From positions 62,001-126,000 of the forward strand of contig CAWAGF010000005.1 of the NCBI GenBank assembly GCA_963781675.1: a stretch of 64,000 nucleotides of DNA, given 5' to 3'. Origin of the DNA: SCTD01 sp963781675. GTDB taxonomy: Bacteria > Actinomycetota > Actinomycetes > Mycobacteriales > SCTD01. Position numbers and translations under genes: made by a program. Below, one piece after another: positions 29,924 through 38,854 of the stretch; the stretch's first letter is position 1; every line of letters starts with the position of its first letter. Under the pieces are notes generated by a model, which did not search any database, had not been told where the DNA came from, and saw nothing but the letters and a program-made list of their open reading frames with translations.

Positions 29924-31416
29924 CGCCGCTCCTCGCGCTGCTTGCACGTCACGCACAGCGTCGCCCGCGGGAACGCCTGCAGGCGCGCCTTGGGGATCGG
30001 GTTGCCGCAGTTCTCGCACCGGCCGTACGTGCCCGCGTCGAGCCGGCCCAACGCCCGCTCGACCTGCACCAGCAGGTCGCGGCTGTTGTTGGCCAGCGAC
30101 ATCTCGTGCTCGCGCTCGAAGGTCTTGGTGCCCGCGTCGGCCTCGTCGCCGGAGCCCTCGCTGCTCTGGTCGCGCTTCAGCGACTCGCTGGCCGCCTCGG
30201 CGGTGTCGATCTCGCCGCGCAGCTCGGCGGCCTGCTCCTCGAGCTCCTTGCGGACGGCCTTGAGCTCCGGCTTGGTCCAGGCGTCGTCGCCCATCGGGAC
30301 CGGCGGCTCGGGTGCGGCGGCCTTGGCGGGGGCCTTCTTCGCGGCCTTGGCCGGGGCGGGGGCGGCCGGGGCGGGGGCGGCCGGGGCGGGGGCGGCCTTG
30401 GCGGCGGTGGAGCGGGCCGCGGTCTCGGCGGCAGAGCTGGCGACGGCGGTGGCCTTCTCGGGGGCGCTGTCGGCGGCGGCCGGGGCCGGGGCCGCCTTGG
30501 TGGCGGCCTTCGCCGGTGCCTTGGCGGCCGTCTTCGCGGGAGCGGCCTTGGCGGCGGTGGTGGTCTTGGCGGGGGCAGCAGCCTTCGCAGGGGCAGCGGT
30601 CTTCGCGGGCGCCTTGGCCGCGGTCTTCGCGGGGGCCTTGGCCGCGGTCTTCGCCGGGGTCGTCCCGGGCGCCTTGGCCGCGGTCTTCGCGGGGGCGTTG
30701 GCCGGAGCGGCCTTGGCGGGAGCCTTGGCAGGGGCGGCCTTGGCGGGAGCCTTGGCAGGGGCGGCCTTGGCAGGGGCGGCCTTGGCAGGGGCGGCCTTGG
30801 CAGGGGCGGCCTTGGCAGGGGCGGCCTTGGCCGGGGCGGCGACCTTTCCCGCCTTGGCCGGGGCCTTGGCGGCGGCCTTCGCCGGGGCCTTGGCGGCAGC
30901 CTTGGTCGCCGCAGGCCCGGCCGGTGCCTTCGCGGCGGGCGCGCTCTTCGCGGGAGCGCCCTTGGCGGGCGCCGCGACCTTGCCGGCCTTGGCCGGTGCC
31001 TTGGCGGCGGCAGCCTTCGCCGGAGCCTTGGCCGCAGGGGTCGTCTTCGCGGGCGTGGCCTTGGCCGCAGCGGCCTTCTTGGCCGGCGCCTTCTCGGCCG
31101 GGGCGGCCACCTTCGGCGTGCTCGCCTTGGCGGCGCTCTTCGCCGGCGCCTTGCCGGCGGCCTTGCTGGCCTTGGCCGGCGCGGGGGCGGCCTTGCTGGC
31201 CTTGGCGGGCGCCTTGACGGCGGCCTTGACCGGCGCGGCGGCCTTGGCGACGACGGCCCTGGCCGGGGCGGCGGCGCTCTTGGCGGCGTTGGCCACCGGC
31301 GCGGCGGCCTTGGCGGCAGCGCTGGTCGGGGTGGAGACCGGCGAGGGCTCCTTCTTGTCCGACGACTTCTTGCCGCCGGGCAGCAGCTTCCCGAGCTTGC
31401 CGAAGCGCGTGGCCAT
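29920..31416 (-). CDS. DksA/TraR-type zinc finger protein with a long histone-H1-like region
   Basis: 498 residues. Residues ~20-370 are almost wholly Lys/Ala/Pro (PAKAA, KAPAK), resembling histone H1 tails and mycobacterial HupB-like C-termini. A coiled-coil region (KPELKAVRKELEEQAAELRG) and a C-terminal four-Cys finger (CENCGNPIPKARL...CVTC) give the DksA/TraR module. DksA proteins act on RNA polymerase; the basic region suggests nucleic-acid binding. The ATG at 31416 has GAGGGGG upstream. Gene order dksA-lspA-rluD is usual; the length of the basic region is not. Confidence 0.9.
   Translation of the reverse strand: MATRFGKLGKLLPGGKKSSDKKEPSPVSTPTSAAAKAAAPVANAAKSAAAPARAVVAKAAAPVKAAVKAPAKASKAAPAPAKASKAAGKAPAKSAAKASTPKVAAPAEKAPAKKAAAAKATPAKTTPAAKAPAKAAAAKAPAKAGKVAAPAKGAPAKSAPAAKAPAGPAATKAAAKAPAKAAAKAPAKAGKVAAPAKAAPAKAAPAKAAPAKAAPAKAAPAKAPAKAAPAKAPAKAAPANAPAKTAAKAPGTTPAKTAAKAPAKTAAKAPAKTAAPAKAAAPAKTTTAAKAAPAKTAAKAPAKAATKAAPAPAAADSAPEKATAVASSAAETAARSTAAKAAPAPAAPAPAAPAPAKAAKKAPAKAAAPEPPVPMGDDAWTKPELKAVRKELEEQAAELRGEIDTAEAASESLKRDQSSEGSGDEADAGTKTFEREHEMSLANNSRDLLVQVERALGRLDAGTYGRCENCGNPIPKARLQAFPRATLCVTCKQREERR
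30761..30835. repeat. 15-bp tandem repeat in the basic region of the DksA-like gene
   Basis: Five head-to-tail copies of a 15-base unit (plus strand GCGGCCTTGGCAGGG, the last with one change) encoding the pentapeptide PAKAA on the minus strand. Imperfect copies extend on both sides. Copy number changes would alter tail length without a frameshift. Confidence 0.9.
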
Positions 31417-31531
31417 ACCGCCCCCTCACGTCGCCCACGCCCGGGCGGGCATGATCACGACCGCGCGCAGGATACGTGCCGCCCCACTCGGTCACAAAGC
31501 GCACCACGCGGTCAGACCCCCACCACCTGTC

Positions 31532-31861
31532 CTGCGACGTGGACGCGACACGCCGATGAGCAGCTGCCCCCGGCGCTCGCGCGGCGTGTCGCCGGCGCGT
31601 TGCAGCAGCGACGCCTGCCCACGGCCGCGGGAGCGGAACCCGCGGCCCTGCGACGTGGACGCGACACGCCGGTGAGCAGCTACCCCCGGCGCTCGCGCGG
31701 CGTGTCGCCGGCGCGTTGCAGCAGCGACGCCTGCCCAGGGCCGCGGGAGCGGGACCCGCACGGCCCTGCGACGCGGGGGCGACACGCCGGTGCGCACACA
31801 CCCCCGCCACGCGGCGCGGCGTGTCGGCCGCGCGTTGCAGCAGTGACGCTGCTCCGAGGAC
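31532..31861. repeat. Three ~117-bp tandem repeats with internal hairpins
   Basis: Three head-to-tail units start near 31532, 31648 and 31766 (116 and 118 bases apart), the third diverged. Each has an inverted repeat GACACGCCG / CGGCGTGTC about 25-30 bases apart. Units 1 and 2 also carry GGCCGCGGG / CCCGCGGCC around a 7-base loop, the second with a one-base bulge. Unit lengths are not multiples of three, arguing against coding. They fill the divergent gap between the DksA-like gene and the ileS leader; the rest, 31417-31531 and 31862-31915, shows nothing recognisable. Confidence 0.85.
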
Positions 31862-31915
31862 CCGGAGCGCAACCCGCGTGCCCGGCCGGCAGGCGGGCAC
31901 GCTCGACGGCAGCCG

Positions 31916-32141
31916 TACGATGGGGTCGTCGCAGCGACGGGGACCAGTAGCCGCGGACGCAGCCCAGAGCGAGCCGGGGACGGTGGGAGCCCGGCGGCGT
32001 GCCCGCGCGTGAACATCAGCCCCGTGCAGCCGCCGCGACGCCGCAGGACAAGAGCGGGGACGGCAGTCCCAAGGAGGGTGGTACCGCGGGACCGCGAGGT
32101 CTCGTCCCTCCGTCGAGCACGCCACCGACGGAGGAACCGCC
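31916..32141 (+). ncRNA. T-box riboswitch of ileS
   Basis: T-box leaders sense uncharged tRNA. The conserved T-box sequence lies at about 32073-32088 (GGTGGTACCGCG). Upstream is a Stem I-like segment with AGAG and GGTGGGAG, and a specifier loop at 32011-32019 reading GAAC-ATC-AG, an Ile codon that fits the gene. A TACGAT at 31916-31921 could be the -10 box; no good -35 is seen. Downstream the leader ends in an SD-sequestering hairpin (separate entry), so control is probably translational, as known for actinobacterial ileS. Confidence 0.9.
32107..32134 (+). promoter_or_regulatory. Shine-Dalgarno sequestering hairpin of the ileS T-box
   Basis: CCTCCGTCG (32107-32115) and CGACGGAGG (32126-32134) form a perfect nine-base stem with a ten-base loop. 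The 3' arm contains the GGAGG ribosome site seven bases before the ileS ATG. When uncharged tRNA-Ile binds, the T-box would pair with the 5' arm and free the site. No terminator U-run follows. Confidence 0.85.
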
Positions 32142-35100
32142 ATGAAGCAGCTGCCCGCCCAGGTCGACCTGCCCGCCGTCGAGCGCGCGGTCCTGCAGCG
32201 CTGGGAGGCCGGGAAGGTCTTCGAGCGCAGCCTCGCCCAGACCGCCGACGGCGAGCCGTGGGTCTTCTACGAGGGGCCGCCGACCGCCAACGGCAAGCCC
32301 GGCACGCACCACGTCGAGGCGCGCGTCTTCAAGGACCTGTTCCCGCGCTTCAAGACCATGCAGGGTCGGCACGTGCCCCGCAAGGCCGGCTGGGACTGCC
32401 ACGGCCTGCCCGTCGAGCTGGCCGTCGAGAAGGAGCTCGGCTTCTCCGGCAAGGGCGACATCGAGGCCTACGGCGTCGCGGAGTTCAACGCGAAGTGCCG
32501 GGAGAGCGTGCTGCGGCACGTCGACGAGTTCGAGCGCATGACGACGCGCATGGGCTACTGGTGCGACCTGGGCGACGCCTACCGGACGATGGACTCGTCC
32601 TACGTGGAGAGCGTCTGGTGGTCGCTCAAGCAGATCGCCGAGGCGGGCCTGCTGGTCGAGGACCACCGCGTCGCGCCCTACTGCCCGCGCTGCGGCACCG
32701 GCCTGTCGGACCACGAGGTGGCGCAGGGCTACCAGACGGTGACCGACCCGTCGGTCTACGTCCGCTTCCCGGTGACCTCCGGGCCGCTGCAGGAGCTCGG
32801 CGCCGCGCTGCTGGTCTGGACGACGACTCCCTGGACGCTGGTCAGCAACACCGCCGTCGCCGTGAACCCCGGCGTCACCTACGTCGCGGCGCGGGCGGGC
32901 GACGAGGTGCTGGTCGTCGCCGAGCCGCTGCTGGCCGTGCTCGGCGAGGACGTCGAGGTGCTGGAGCGCTTCCCCGGCACCGCGCTCGAGCACACGACGT
33001 ACGCGCGGCCGTTCGACTGGGTGGAGATCCCGGGCGCGCACTACGTCGGCGTCGCCGACTACGTGACCGTCGACTCCGGGACCGGGCTCGTGCACCAGTC
33101 CCCCGCCTTCGGCGCCGAGGACATGCAGGTCGCCAAGAAGTACGGCCTGCCGGTGGTGAACCCGGTCCGCGCCGACGGCACCTTCGAGGAGCACCTGCCG
33201 CTCGTCGGCGGGCAGTTCTTCAAGAAGGCCGACCGGGCGCTCGTGCAGGACCTGCAGGCGCGCGGGCTGCTCTACCGCGAGCTGCCGTACGAGCACCCCT
33301 ATCCGCACTGCTGGCGCTGCGACACCGCGCTGCTCTACTACGCGCTCCCCTCCTGGTACATCCGCACGACCGCCATCAAGGACCGGCTGGTCGAGGAGAA
33401 CGAGCGCACGGCCTGGTACCCCGCGACGATCAAGCACGGCCGCTACGGCGACTGGCTGGACAACAACATCGACTGGGCGCTGTCCCGCAACCGCTACTGG
33501 GGCACCCCGCTGCCCGTCTGGCGCTGCACGGCGGACGGCAAGCACTGGCAGGCGTACGGCTCGCTCGCGGAGCTCGGCGAGGCCGCCGGGCAGGAGCTGT
33601 CCGCGCTCGACCCGCACCGGCCGTTCGTCGACGACGTCGTGATGCCCTGCCGGCAGTGCGGCGCGGAGGCCCGCCGCGTGCCCGAGGTGATCGACGGCTG
33701 GTACGACTCCGGCGCGATGCCGTTCGCGCAGGTCGGCTACCCGTGGTCGGGCGTCGAGCCGGCCTACCCGGCGCAGTTCATCTGCGAGGCGATCGACCAG
33801 ACCCGCGGCTGGTTCTACACGCTGATGACCGTCGGGACGCTCGTCTTCGACCGCTCGTCGTACGAGACGGTGCTCTGCCTGGGGCACATCCTCGACGGCG
33901 AGGGCCGCAAGATGAGCAAGCACCTGGGCAACGTGCTGGACCCGCACGAGATCTTCGAGCGGCAGGGCGCCGACGCGCTGCGCTGGTACATGCTGTGCGG
34001 CGGCTCGCCCTGGTCGGCGCGTCGGGTCGGGCACGAGCAGGTGGACGAGGTCGTCCGCAAGGTCCTGCTGACGTACTGGAACACCGCCTCCTTCCTCAGC
34101 CTCTACGCCGGGGTCAACCACTGGTCGCCGGGGGGTGCGGGCCACGCGCAGCCGACTCTGCTCGACCGCTGGGTGCTCTCCCAGGTGCACGCCACCGCGC
34201 TCGAGGTCACCGCCGCGCTGGAGGACTTCGACTCGCTGCGCGCCGGCCGGCGCCTCGCGCAGTGCATCGACGACGTCTCCAACTGGTACGTCCGCACCTC
34301 GCGCCGCCGCTTCTGGGACGGCGACCCGACGGCGCTCGGCACGCTGCACGAGTGCCTGTGGGTGCTGACGCTGCTCATGGCGCCGTTCACGCCGTTCGTC
34401 ACCGACGAGGTGTGGGACGCGCTGTTCGCCGGCCAGGCAGAGGACGCCATGCCGGACTCGGTGCACCTCGCGCCGTGGCCGAACGTCGACGGCTCGCTCG
34501 TCGACGAGCAGCTCGACAGCCAGGTCGCCCTCGTGCGGCGGCTGGTCGACCTCGGCCGGCAGGCGCGGGCGGAGTCGAAGGTGAAGACCCGCCAGCCGCT
34601 CGGCCGGGCGATGGTCTCCGCGCAGGGCTGGCAGGCCCTCCCGGACGCGCTCAAGGACCTGGTCAGCTCCGAGCTCAACGTCGTGGCGCTCGAGCCGCTG
34701 TCGGGCGACCTGGTGGACGTCACCGCGAAGGCGAGCTTCCGGGCGCTGGGCAAGCGCTTCGGCAAGGGCGTGCAGGCGGTCGCGGCCGCCGTGGCCGCCG
34801 CCGACGCGGCGGAGCTCGCGCGCGGGCTCCGCGAGGGCACGGCGTCGGTCGTCGTGGACGGCGAGGTCGTGGCGCTTTCGCCGGAGGAGGTCGTGGTCAC
34901 CGAGACGCCGCGCACCGGTTGGGCGGTCGCGTCCGGCGCGGGCGAGACGGTCGCGCTCGACCTCGAGATCACGCCGGAGCTGCGGCGCGCCGGCCTGGTG
35001 CGCGAGGCGGTGCGCCTGGTGCAGGACGCCCGCAAGACCAGCGGCCTGGACGTCTCGGACCGCATCGAGCTGTGGTGGGCCGCCGAGGGCGAGCTGGCGC

Positions 35101-35243
35101 AGGCGCTCGAGGAGGGCGCGGGCCGGCTCGGCGAGGAGGTGCTGGCCGTCGCCGTGCAGTCCGGTCCGCCGACCGCAGAGGTCCGCGAGCACGCCGACCC
35201 GGAGCTGGGCTTGCGCTTCTGGCTGCGGGTCGCCGGCACCTGA
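32142..35243 (+). CDS. ileS: Isoleucyl-tRNA synthetase (eukaryote-like type)
   Basis: Charges tRNA-Ile. 1033 residues: HIGH-equivalent in GPPTANGKPGTHHVEARVF, then the CP1 editing domain (LVWTTTPWTLVSNTAVAV), zinc-type Cys clusters (CPRCGTG, CWRCD, CRQCG), the KMSKS-equivalent KMSKHLGN near residue 590 and an anticodon domain with WYVRTSRRRFW. The GTHH and KMSKH forms mark the eukaryote-like branch, which is generally less sensitive to mupirocin. ATG start with GGAGG, under T-box control. Followed by a 160-base gap with one hairpin. Confidence 0.97.
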   Translation: MKQLPAQVDLPAVERAVLQRWEAGKVFERSLAQTADGEPWVFYEGPPTANGKPGTHHVEARVFKDLFPRFKTMQGRHVPRKAGWDCHGLPVELAVEKELGFSGKGDIEAYGVAEFNAKCRESVLRHVDEFERMTTRMGYWCDLGDAYRTMDSSYVESVWWSLKQIAEAGLLVEDHRVAPYCPRCGTGLSDHEVAQGYQTVTDPSVYVRFPVTSGPLQELGAALLVWTTTPWTLVSNTAVAVNPGVTYVAARAGDEVLVVAEPLLAVLGEDVEVLERFPGTALEHTTYARPFDWVEIPGAHYVGVADYVTVDSGTGLVHQSPAFGAEDMQVAKKYGLPVVNPVRADGTFEEHLPLVGGQFFKKADRALVQDLQARGLLYRELPYEHPYPHCWRCDTALLYYALPSWYIRTTAIKDRLVEENERTAWYPATIKHGRYGDWLDNNIDWALSRNRYWGTPLPVWRCTADGKHWQAYGSLAELGEAAGQELSALDPHRPFVDDVVMPCRQCGAEARRVPEVIDGWYDSGAMPFAQVGYPWSGVEPAYPAQFICEAIDQTRGWFYTLMTVGTLVFDRSSYETVLCLGHILDGEGRKMSKHLGNVLDPHEIFERQGADALRWYMLCGGSPWSARRVGHEQVDEVVRKVLLTYWNTASFLSLYAGVNHWSPGGAGHAQPTLLDRWVLSQVHATALEVTAALEDFDSLRAGRRLAQCIDDVSNWYVRTSRRRFWDGDPTALGTLHECLWVLTLLMAPFTPFVTDEVWDALFAGQAEDAMPDSVHLAPWPNVDGSLVDEQLDSQVALVRRLVDLGRQARAESKVKTRQPLGRAMVSAQGWQALPDALKDLVSSELNVVALEPLSGDLVDVTAKASFRALGKRFGKGVQAVAAAVAAADAAELARGLREGTASVVVDGEVVALSPEEVVVTETPRTGWAVASGAGETVALDLEITPELRRAGLVREAVRLVQDARKTSGLDVSDRIELWWAAEGELAQALEEGAGRLGEEVLAVAVQSGPPTAEVREHADPELGLRFWLRVAGT

Positions 35244-35362
35244 CGCGTCCGGGTCTGTCCGGATTGCTCCGTCCGGCAGCGTGACGGGTCCCGGCCGAGT
35301 TCACCCGAGTGGCCCCGTCAGAACGGCTCAGCCGGCCGCCGATGCTCCTGGTGACACCTCGC

Positions 35363-35382
35363 GCTGCTCCACACGGAGCAGC
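35363..35382 (+). other. GC-rich hairpin upstream of the 35406 gene
   Basis: GCTGCTCC and GGAGCAGC pair around an ACAC loop, a compact eight-base stem in the 160-base gap after ileS. No U-run follows, so it may be a leader structure or a weak terminator. Confidence 0.4.
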
Positions 35383-35405
35383 ACCTGACCGCCTCGGAGG
35401 CCCCG

Positions 35406-35891
35406 GTGAACGTCCCCACGATCGAGCTGGACAGCAAGCCGGCCCACCGGTCCTTCCGCCTGACCCGCCCCTCCACCGCGCCGCAGGTGGCCACCCAGGT
35501 GCGGCCCGCGATCGTGCTGCCGGACCGCGAGGCGCGGGCCCTGCTGGCCGCCGCCGAGCGCTCCGACGTCTCCCGCGGCGGCTGCTACTCCGCCGGCCCG
35601 GCGGGCGTGCAGGTGTGGAGCGGCCCGTGGAACGGACTGCTCGGCCGGCACGGCGACAGCGAGCACCTCGGGTCGGTCGACTGGTCGTACGACACACCGT
35701 CGCGGCACTACATCACCGTCTACCGGGTGATGGTCACCGCGCAGGGCCACGCCCGCGGCGAGACCCCGGAGACGCTGCTGGACCGCGTCCTGGCGCTGGC
35801 CGGCGTGCAGGCGCCGCCGAACGCGCTCGCGCTGCCGGTCCCGCCGCCGCGCGACCCGTTCCGCTCGGACCTGCGCGCCTCGGCGCTCTAG
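35406..35891 (+). CDS. Hypothetical protein
   Basis: 161 residues, soluble, no signal peptide. Middle section: GGCYSAGPAGVQVWSGPW, then GSVDWSYDTPSRHYITVYRV; the end is Pro-rich. No family recognised, though similar short proteins are common in actinobacteria. GTG start with CGGAGG upstream. Its stop overlaps the convergent gene on the other strand. Confidence 0.65.
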   Translation: MNVPTIELDSKPAHRSFRLTRPSTAPQVATQVRPAIVLPDREARALLAAAERSDVSRGGCYSAGPAGVQVWSGPWNGLLGRHGDSEHLGSVDWSYDTPSRHYITVYRVMVTAQGHARGETPETLLDRVLALAGVQAPPNALALPVPPPRDPFRSDLRASAL

Positions 35892-36772
35892 CTAGGGCTT
35901 GCAGACGCCGCAGGCGGCGTAGCCCTGGCGGCTGGCGGCCGACCTTGGTACAGCACCTCGGCCTCGGGGACGTCGCGGACGTAGCGGCACTCGGCCTTGT
36001 GGAACTTGCCGCGGTCGGGGATGACGACGACGCTGCCCGGCTTCCTGGCGGCGCTGGCCGCGGCAGGGGTGGCGGCAGCCGCCGCGGTGGCGGCCTTGCT
36101 CGGCGCCTTCTTCGCGGGCGCGGCGGCCTTGGCCGCGACCTTCGTGGCCGGGGCCTTCTTGGCGGCGGCCTTCTTGGCCGGCGCCTTCACGGCGCGGGTG
36201 GCGGTACGGGTCGGTGCGGGGACCTCGACGCCAGGGACGTCCTCCTCGACGACCTCCTCCTGCACCGGCTCCTCGGCCGCGGCGGGCTCGGCCGGCTCCT
36301 GGGCCGCGAGCGCGTCGTCGGGCTTGCAGACGCCGCAGGGGGTGAAGCCCTCCTCGCGCGCCTCGAGGACGTCGACCTGCTCCGCCGCCTTGCCGGACAG
36401 GTAGCGGCAGCCCTCGACGTGGTAGCGCGGACGGCCCTCGACGACCAGCACGGTGCCGCCGCCGGTGGGCTCCTGCGCGATGGTCTCCGCGACCGGCGCC
36501 TCCTCGACCCGGCGGGAGGTGCCGCGGGCGGGCGTCGGCAGGACGGTGGTGACCTCGTCGGCCGGCTGCTCGGACACCTCGGGCGTCGGCGCGGCCGCGC
36601 TGTCGCCGGGGACGGTCTCGCCGCGGCGCTGCAGGATCCCGATGACGAGGAAGACCAGCGACACCAGGCTCACGCCGATGGAGGCGTAGACGAACGTGAG
36701 GTCGGGCCCGACGACGCCGATGATGAGCAGGACGAGCGCGACGAGGACGAGTGCCCCGCTGATGACGATCAC
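35892..36772 (-). CDS. Membrane protein with two Ada-like zinc motifs, frameshifted at the end
   Basis: About 290 residues: two membrane helices at the N-terminus (VISGALVLVALVLLIIGVVG and a second), a zinc-like motif YHVEGCRYL...FTPCGVCKP, a Lys/Ala/Pro-rich linker (KKAAAKKAPATKVAAKAA), and a second motif FHKAECRYV.... The His/Cys spacing resembles the Ada-type metal-binding repeat found in some exported proteins. As written the second motif loses its last Cys pair; removing two single bases in 35943-35950 gives SAASRQGYAACGVCKP and a TAG at 35892. Function unknown. Confidence 0.75.
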
Positions 36773-36869
36773 GTGGTGGGTCCTCCGTGCGTGGGGGCGA
36801 GCGGCGCGTGCAGCCTAGCGGCGGGTCGTTCGTGGTCGGGCGGAGCCGCACGGGGCGGCTCCCGGCGGG

Positions 36870-37829
36870 TCAGCGCTCGGCGGAGCCGTCCGCGTCGGCG
36901 TCGGCGGGACGGACGACGGTGAACGGGCCGACGGCCGCCGCGCCGTGGGACAGCGGCGGGACGGCGCGCAGCGTGGAGGGCGTCTCCGCCTCACGCGGCG
37001 GGCCGTCCGGGGCGTCCTCGGCGTCCGGGGCGGCGTCCGCGGGAGCAGCGACAGGAGCGACCCCGGGCGTCTCCGCCGCGGGCTCGGACGCGCCACCGGG
37101 CACGACCCCCGGGCCGCCGGGACCGGCGACCGGCGCCGGGCCGCGGACGCCGGCGTTGCCCGCCACGGCGGCGCTGCGGGCGCCCGCGGGCACGCCGGAG
37201 CCGCTGTCGTCGGGGGTGCTGCCGCTGTCGAGGTCGCGCAGCTGCGACTCGAGGTAGGCCTTGAGGCGCGTGCGGTACTCGCGCTCGAACGCGCGCAGCT
37301 CCTCGATCCGCTGCTCCAGCTCGCGGCGCCGCACGTCGAGGTCGCCGGTGGCGGCCTGGATGCGGGCGGCGACGTCCTGGTCGACGCGGGCCGCCTTGGT
37401 CTGCGAGGCGGACAGCGTCTGCTCGGCCTCGGTGCGGGCCGAGGTGAGCGTCGTGTCGGCCTCGGACCTCGCGGCGGCCAGGGTGCTCTCGGCCTCCTCG
37501 CGGGCGGCGGTACGGATCTGCTCGGCCTCGGCGCGGGCCTCGGCGATCGCTTCGTCGGCGGTGCGCTGGGCGAGCAGCAGGGTGCGCAGCGCCGCCTCCT
37601 GCCCCTCCATCCCGCCGAGCGACGGGGCGGCGACGGGCGCCGCGGGAGCGGCGGCCAGCGGAGCGGGGGCCGCCGACGACGGGGCGTCCTTCAGCGCGGC
37701 GTTGTCCCGGAGCAGCCGCGTCAGCTCGGTCTCGACCTCGTCCAGGAAGGCGTCGACCTCGTCCAGCGAGTAGCCGCGGAACGCGATGCGGAACTGCTTG
37801 TTGGCGACGTCGGTGGGGGTCAACGGCAC
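36870..37829 (-). CDS. divIVA: DivIVA/Wag31-family polar growth protein
   Basis: Marks cell poles and directs apical growth and septation in actinobacteria. 319 residues: the N-terminal membrane-binding region is TPTDVANKQFRIAFRG, then YSLDEVDAFLDEVETELTRLL (family core), a long Ala/Glu coiled coil (residues ~80-200) and a Pro/Ala/Gly-rich tail of about 110 residues. GTG start at 37829. Lies at the usual place downstream of yggT and sepF, on the same strand. Confidence 0.92.
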   Translation of the reverse strand: MPLTPTDVANKQFRIAFRGYSLDEVDAFLDEVETELTRLLRDNAALKDAPSSAAPAPLAAAPAAPVAAPSLGGMEGQEAALRTLLLAQRTADEAIAEARAEAEQIRTAAREEAESTLAAARSEADTTLTSARTEAEQTLSASQTKAARVDQDVAARIQAATGDLDVRRRELEQRIEELRAFEREYRTRLKAYLESQLRDLDSGSTPDDSGSGVPAGARSAAVAGNAGVRGPAPVAGPGGPGVVPGGASEPAAETPGVAPVAAPADAAPDAEDAPDGPPREAETPSTLRAVPPLSHGAAAVGPFTVVRPADADADGSAER

Positions 37830-37875
37830 GGTGCGGCTCTTCCTGTGGAGAGGTGGGCTCGGTACGGCGCGGCGA

Positions 37876-38172
37876 TCATGCAGTCCTCGCGGCGTTGCTG
37901 GCGACGCCCATGAGGATGCGCACCACGATGAACAGCACGATGAAGCCGAGGTCGATGCTGACCTGCCCGATCCGCAGCGGGGGCAGCACGCGACGCAGCG
38001 CCTTGAGCGGCGGGTCGGTCACGGAGTACGCCAGCTCCAGCGCCACCGCGACGAAGCCGGTGGGCTGGTAGGAGCGGGCCAGCAGGAAGACGTACTCCAT
38101 CACCAGCCGGAAGATCAGGAACAGCAGGAAGACGAGCAACGCGAAGTAGACGGCTTGCCAGACTGCCGACAC
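37876..38172 (-). CDS. YggT-family membrane protein
   Basis: 98 residues with two membrane regions: an N-terminal pair of helices (FALLVFLLFLIFRLVMEYVF) and a C-terminal helix ending ARTA, joined by the family loop YSVTDPPLKALRRVLPPLR. YggT is a common neighbour of SepF; its role is poorly known. I chose the GTG at 38172 (AGGAG ten bases upstream); an ATG at 38219 would add sixteen residues without conservation. Confidence 0.85.
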   Translation of the reverse strand: MSAVWQAVYFALLVFLLFLIFRLVMEYVFLLARSYQPTGFVAVALELAYSVTDPPLKALRRVLPPLRIGQVSIDLGFIVLFIVVRILMGVASNAARTA

Positions 38173-38258
38173 GGCGGGGCTGCTCCTGGTGACGAGGGAC
38201 GGCGGGCGGACCCGCCCCATTGCTGGGACCGAGGCTACGTGCCCCTGCTGGCTGCCCC

Positions 38259-38813
38259 TCAGGACTGGTTGAAGAAGCCGCTCTCGGCGATGCGGGCCTT
38301 GTCCTCGGCCGTGACCTCGACGTGCTCGGGCGAGAGCAGGAAGACCTTGTTCGTGACGCGCTCGATGCTGCCGCGCAGCCCGAAGATCAGGCCCGCCGCG
38401 AAGTCCACCAGGCGCTTGGCGTCGACGTCGTCCATCTCGGTGAGGTTCATGATCACCGGAGTGCCGTTGCGGAAGTGCTCGCCGATCTGGCGCGCCTCGT
38501 TGTAGGTGCGCGGGTGCAGCGTGGTGATGCGGTAGCCGTCCTCGAACGCGGGGGCCGGCGCGGGGCGCAGCTGGGTGTCGAGGGCGGCGGAGCCGCGGGT
38601 GCGCAGCGCGCCGACCGGCTCGGGGGCGCGGCGCAGCGCGGTGGTCGGCGCCGGCTCCTCGGTGGCCCAGCGGCGGGAGGACACCGGCGCGGCCGCGACC
38701 GGCTCGAGGTCCTCGTCGTCGTAGGCGTCGTCGTCGTAGCGGCGGTCGCGGGCGTCCTCGTCGTCCTCCACCAGGCCGAGGTACAGGCCCAACTTGCGCA
38801 TGGTGCCTGACAT
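38259..38813 (-). CDS. sepF: SepF, FtsZ membrane-tethering protein
   Basis: SepF anchors FtsZ to the membrane; in actinobacteria it replaces FtsA. 184 residues: N-terminal amphipathic helix (MRKLGLYLGLVEDD), an acidic low-complexity linker and the core domain with YRITTLHPRTYNEAR, GTPVIMNLTEMDD and AKRLVDFAAGLIFGLRGSIER. The ATG at 38813 is used; a second ATG four codons on is also possible. Its partner FtsZ has the C-terminal tail DDLDVPDFLK that SepF binds. Confidence 0.94.
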   Translation of the reverse strand: MSGTMRKLGLYLGLVEDDEDARDRRYDDDAYDDEDLEPVAAAPVSSRRWATEEPAPTTALRRAPEPVGALRTRGSAALDTQLRPAPAPAFEDGYRITTLHPRTYNEARQIGEHFRNGTPVIMNLTEMDDVDAKRLVDFAAGLIFGLRGSIERVTNKVFLLSPEHVEVTAEDKARIAESGFFNQS

Positions 38814-38854
38814 CGCGGGCTCCCTCTGGTCGGACGGGCAGGACGCGTCGGACG

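Noticed and set aside
31532..31861. CRISPR array
   Set aside because: Units are directly adjacent, unequal copies of ~117 bp without unique spacers, and no cas genes are nearby.
35363..35382. Rho-independent terminator of ileS
   Set aside because: Stem lacks a following U-run and lies close to the next start.
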